From Cercis canadensis (Eukaryota; Streptophyta; Magnoliopsida; Fabales; Fabaceae): a stretch of 64,000 bases of DNA. The notes under the pieces were generated by a model that saw nothing but the letters and a program-made list of their open reading frames with translations, was not told where the DNA came from and did not search any database. Every line of letters starts with the position of its first letter. Position 1 is the stretch's first letter. The stretch spans positions 150,327-214,326 of the forward strand of contig QAOA01008326.1 in assembly GCA_003255065.1 (NCBI GenBank), given 5' to 3'. The position numbers were made by a program, and so were the translations under genes. Below, piece by piece: positions 61,690 to 64,000 of the stretch.

Positions 61690-62215
61690 TGATCTCTAAG
61701 GTTGAGGAGAGCTCCGAACTGGTGAGGAGAGCTCTTACGTTATGGAGAGCTCCGAGCTGGTAAGGAGCTTGTATGTTATGGAGAGCTCCGAGCTGGTGAG
61801 GAGAGCTCTTACGTTATGGAGAGCTCCGAGCTGGTGAGGAGAGCTCTTACGTTATGGAGAGCTCCGAGCTGGTGAGGAGCTTGTATGTTATGGAGAGCTC
61901 CGAGCTTAAGGAGCTTGTATGTTCTGAAGAGCTCCGAGCTGGTGATGGGAGCTCTTAATGTTGAGGAGATCTCTGATCTTAAGGAGATCTCTTATGCTCT
62001 GGGGAGAGCTCCGAGCTTGAAGAGCTTTTATGTTATGGAGAGCTCCGAGCTTAAGAAGCTTGTATGTTCTGGAGAGCTCCGAGCTGGTGAGGGGAGCTCT
62101 TAATGTTGAGGAGATCTCTGATCTTAAGGAGATCTCTTATGCTCTAGGGAGAGCTCCGAGCTTGAGGAGCTTTTATGTTATGGAGAGCTCCGAGCTTAAG
62201 GAGCTTGTATGTTCC
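61690..62215. repeat. GAGCTC-rich minisatellite in TRIM LTR
   Basis: Units of about 38 bp carrying GGAGAGCTCCGAGCT recur (61746, 61783, 61821, 61859 and onward), with variants ending in TTACGTTATG or TTGTATGTT. A (GA)n run lies just before it (61670-61681). Confidence 0.85.
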
Positions 62216-62370
62216 CCCCTTTACCTGTGATGGATGGGGCTATTTATAGGCAAAAGATTCCATGAGTTGACGGGTCACCCGAAATGAACTGGCGGGTCAC
62301 CCGAGTTTTTCAATGGGTTTTGTCTTATTGGGCCTTTTGATATTGGGCCTGAAAATATTGGGCCACCACA

Positions 62371-62849
62371 ACTACAAACTTAAGTGACCAGATTTCTAAA
62401 GTCTTGAGTTTGGGAAAATGCACAGAAGAAGAAGTATCTAGGGTGATTTTGCTACCTAGTTTCAAAACCACAATTCTTTGGCATGTGGAAAAGCTGAACG
62501 GCGGCAAATCAATGGTTTCATATAGGTAAATAGAAAGATCTATCTGCTCAATGTTGCCGGCTATAGCAACGGAAACCCATTCCTTAACATGGAACGGTTC
62601 ACAATTGCGACGACAAAAGAGATAAATTTTATGACGCTTTTGTTTTGCGTTGAGTTAAGATGCTACTCACAATATGGACAAAATTCGTAGGGGCCTCATC
62701 ATTTTCAAGGTCAATATCTGGGACTAGAGTCCAGAGTGATCTTCACCTCTTTAACAAAATGCTTGTGGCAACTGCGTCCTTAGATCATAGAGCAATGAAT
62801 CAAGGAGTCTGCTAATCCACTCAACTGCTGCTGCATTTTCTTCTGCCAT
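62371..62849 (-). pseudogene. F-box/LRR pseudogene, copy 2
   Basis: 62371-63218 repeats 59936-60784 almost exactly. The coding part (ATG at 62849-62847) keeps CAA where copy 1 has TAA (FSTCQR) but shares the other F-box lesions. It is cut by the TRIM right LTR at 62370. It is probably the other allele of copy 1, carrying the TRIM insertion. Confidence 0.78.
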
Positions 62850-63218
62850 TCTGAGTTCAGAGCAGTGAATAATAATGTATTCTCTATCCTAATTTTAGTG
62901 TTTGGTTCTGTTACTTTGTTCTTCTGCTTCTGTTTCTTTCTTTACTTCTCACGTTGTTCTCTGTCCAAGGCAAGGAGTGCTATAAGACTCATCGTTGCTC
63001 CAAGCATGAGAAGCTATTCAAGAAGTAGAACCGGAGCGTCGTTGCTCTGGTTTATATAGACCACGTTTTGGTGTTTTGTCACGAGAACCTTTTTTGCCAT
63101 TTCATCTCCTTTCCTTTCTTCAATTTCCACAGCTTCCTCTACCTGGATCGTTTCCTGTGTGTGTAAGGTTTAGGCAAGCAGCTTTGCCATTTCATTTTGG
63201 GGAGAAGACACTAACTCA

Positions 63219-64000
63219 CTAAATTGTGTTTAGAGACAAAATTGTCCATCTAGGCAATTAGTTGGCATATTAACATCAGCTTCCTTAGTGAGTTGATGAA
63301 CAGAAAACTAATGGTTGGCCTTAAATAGTAAATTTATGATAAATACTAGAACTAACTCATTAGTTTTAAAAATGAGAAATTAATTCGTAGGAATTGTTTA
63401 AGGTCTCTATAGTTTGGTGGAGACAAGGATTTCTGGATGGCTCATTCTTTAATGGGAATATAGAAAAAGAAGAGATCAAGCCCATAAGAAAGAAGTTTTG
63501 TTTGTTTTGGAATTTCATGATACCACATAAGTATATCATATTATATTAATGTGGGAAGTCTACATAATTTGTGTATTTTATTAGATATAAAATTTATTTT
63601 ATTTTATTTTTTAAACAAACTTAAAAATAATTAATTTGTACACATTTATTCACATATTGGTTATTCTTATATAATATGACATATCATATAAATATAAAAA
63701 TATTTTAAAAAAAAAAAAACCTCCATTTTTTTAATAAAAATATTAACTTAAATGCCAAGTTGGTGCTACCTAAATATTGTTACATAGTCAAGACATTAAT
63801 TATATCATTACTAAACTAAGAGAGTTATAATTGAGATTATGACAAGAATCCAAATACAAATTTTAAATATTTAATAGACCGTAATTAATATAAAAATATT
63901 ATAAAAACATAATTAAAAATTAAGTCAAATTATAAGGATTTACAATATATTTTAACCCAAAAAAATAATTATGGGTCTGTTTGATTTCTATTTTTAAAAA
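63219..64000. other. AT-rich DNA, possible transposon start at the edge
   Basis: No gene is seen. GGGTCTGTTTGATTTC at 63974 resembles the left end of the Harbinger/Tourist elements in this window but runs off the edge. Confidence 0.45.

Larger units (their letters stand above)
60786..62370 (-). mobile_element. Miniature LTR retrotransposon (TRIM-like)
   Basis: Right LTR 61513-62370 (858 bp) runs from TGTCGATGCC to GGGCCACCACA. A partial left LTR (60786-61003) matches its last 218 bp and is cut at a single N (60785). The internal region is only 509 bp. A primer-binding site (complement TTTCCCACAGACGGCGCCAA, 61492-61511) directly abuts the right LTR, so the element points left. No gag or pol is present. 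ACTAC at 62371-62375 is the right target copy. Confidence 0.82.

Noticed and set aside
61690..62215. CRISPR-like regular repeats
   Set aside because: Units are contiguous, degenerate and lie in a plant LTR, so this is a minisatellite.

Overview
The window is AT-rich nuclear DNA of a flowering plant, most likely a woody eudicot. The evidence is introns with GT/AG borders, plant-specific receptor kinases, and dense plant transposon families (Helitron, Tourist, MULE and hAT MITEs, Athila- and Tat-type Ty3/gypsy elements). The species cannot be fixed from the sequence. Only two genes look intact. Everything else recognised is a pseudogene, a transposon or an assembly feature.

Left third (1-21,300): a LINE remnant (about 1,500-2,270), Helitron remnants ending at 4182, and a 3' relic of a receptor kinase (4958-5240). 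An intact two-exon LRR receptor kinase follows (9613-13257), then a GDSL-lipase exon fragment and several MITEs. A promoter-like block at 18129-18890 has lost its gene.

Middle (21,300-38,840): an antisense NLR leucine-rich-repeat scrap, then a triacylglycerol-lipase pseudogene (21789-26744). The lipase is split by a truncated Athila-type element and a solo LTR with a perfect target duplication. Next come a foldback MULE, Helitron sequence, the second intact LRR receptor kinase (32566-36143), and two exons of a PP2C phosphatase pseudogene. The two kinases share coding sequence, intron position, promoter and 3' flank. With the relic and the orphan promoter they define a decayed tandem array of four units. 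Both kinases are non-RD (HCD) members of the EFR/FLS2/Xa21-type LRR-XII class, so they are candidate immune or ligand-sensing receptors.

Right third (38,847-59,181): one old Tat-lineage Ty3/gypsy element about 20.3 kb long with matching CCATG target duplications. It carries decayed gag, RT, two RNase H-like regions, integrase and antisense ORFs. It has been invaded by two MULE-like elements, a 3.4-kb Harbinger-type element and a solo LTR.

Far right (59,182-64,000): an antisense F-box/LRR pseudogene present twice, with a miniature LTR element between the copies.

Ten single-N joins occur, six with near-identical sequence on both sides. In two places the assembly holds both the empty and the occupied allele of a transposon insertion next to each other. 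Some apparent tandem duplications are therefore probably unmerged haplotypes.
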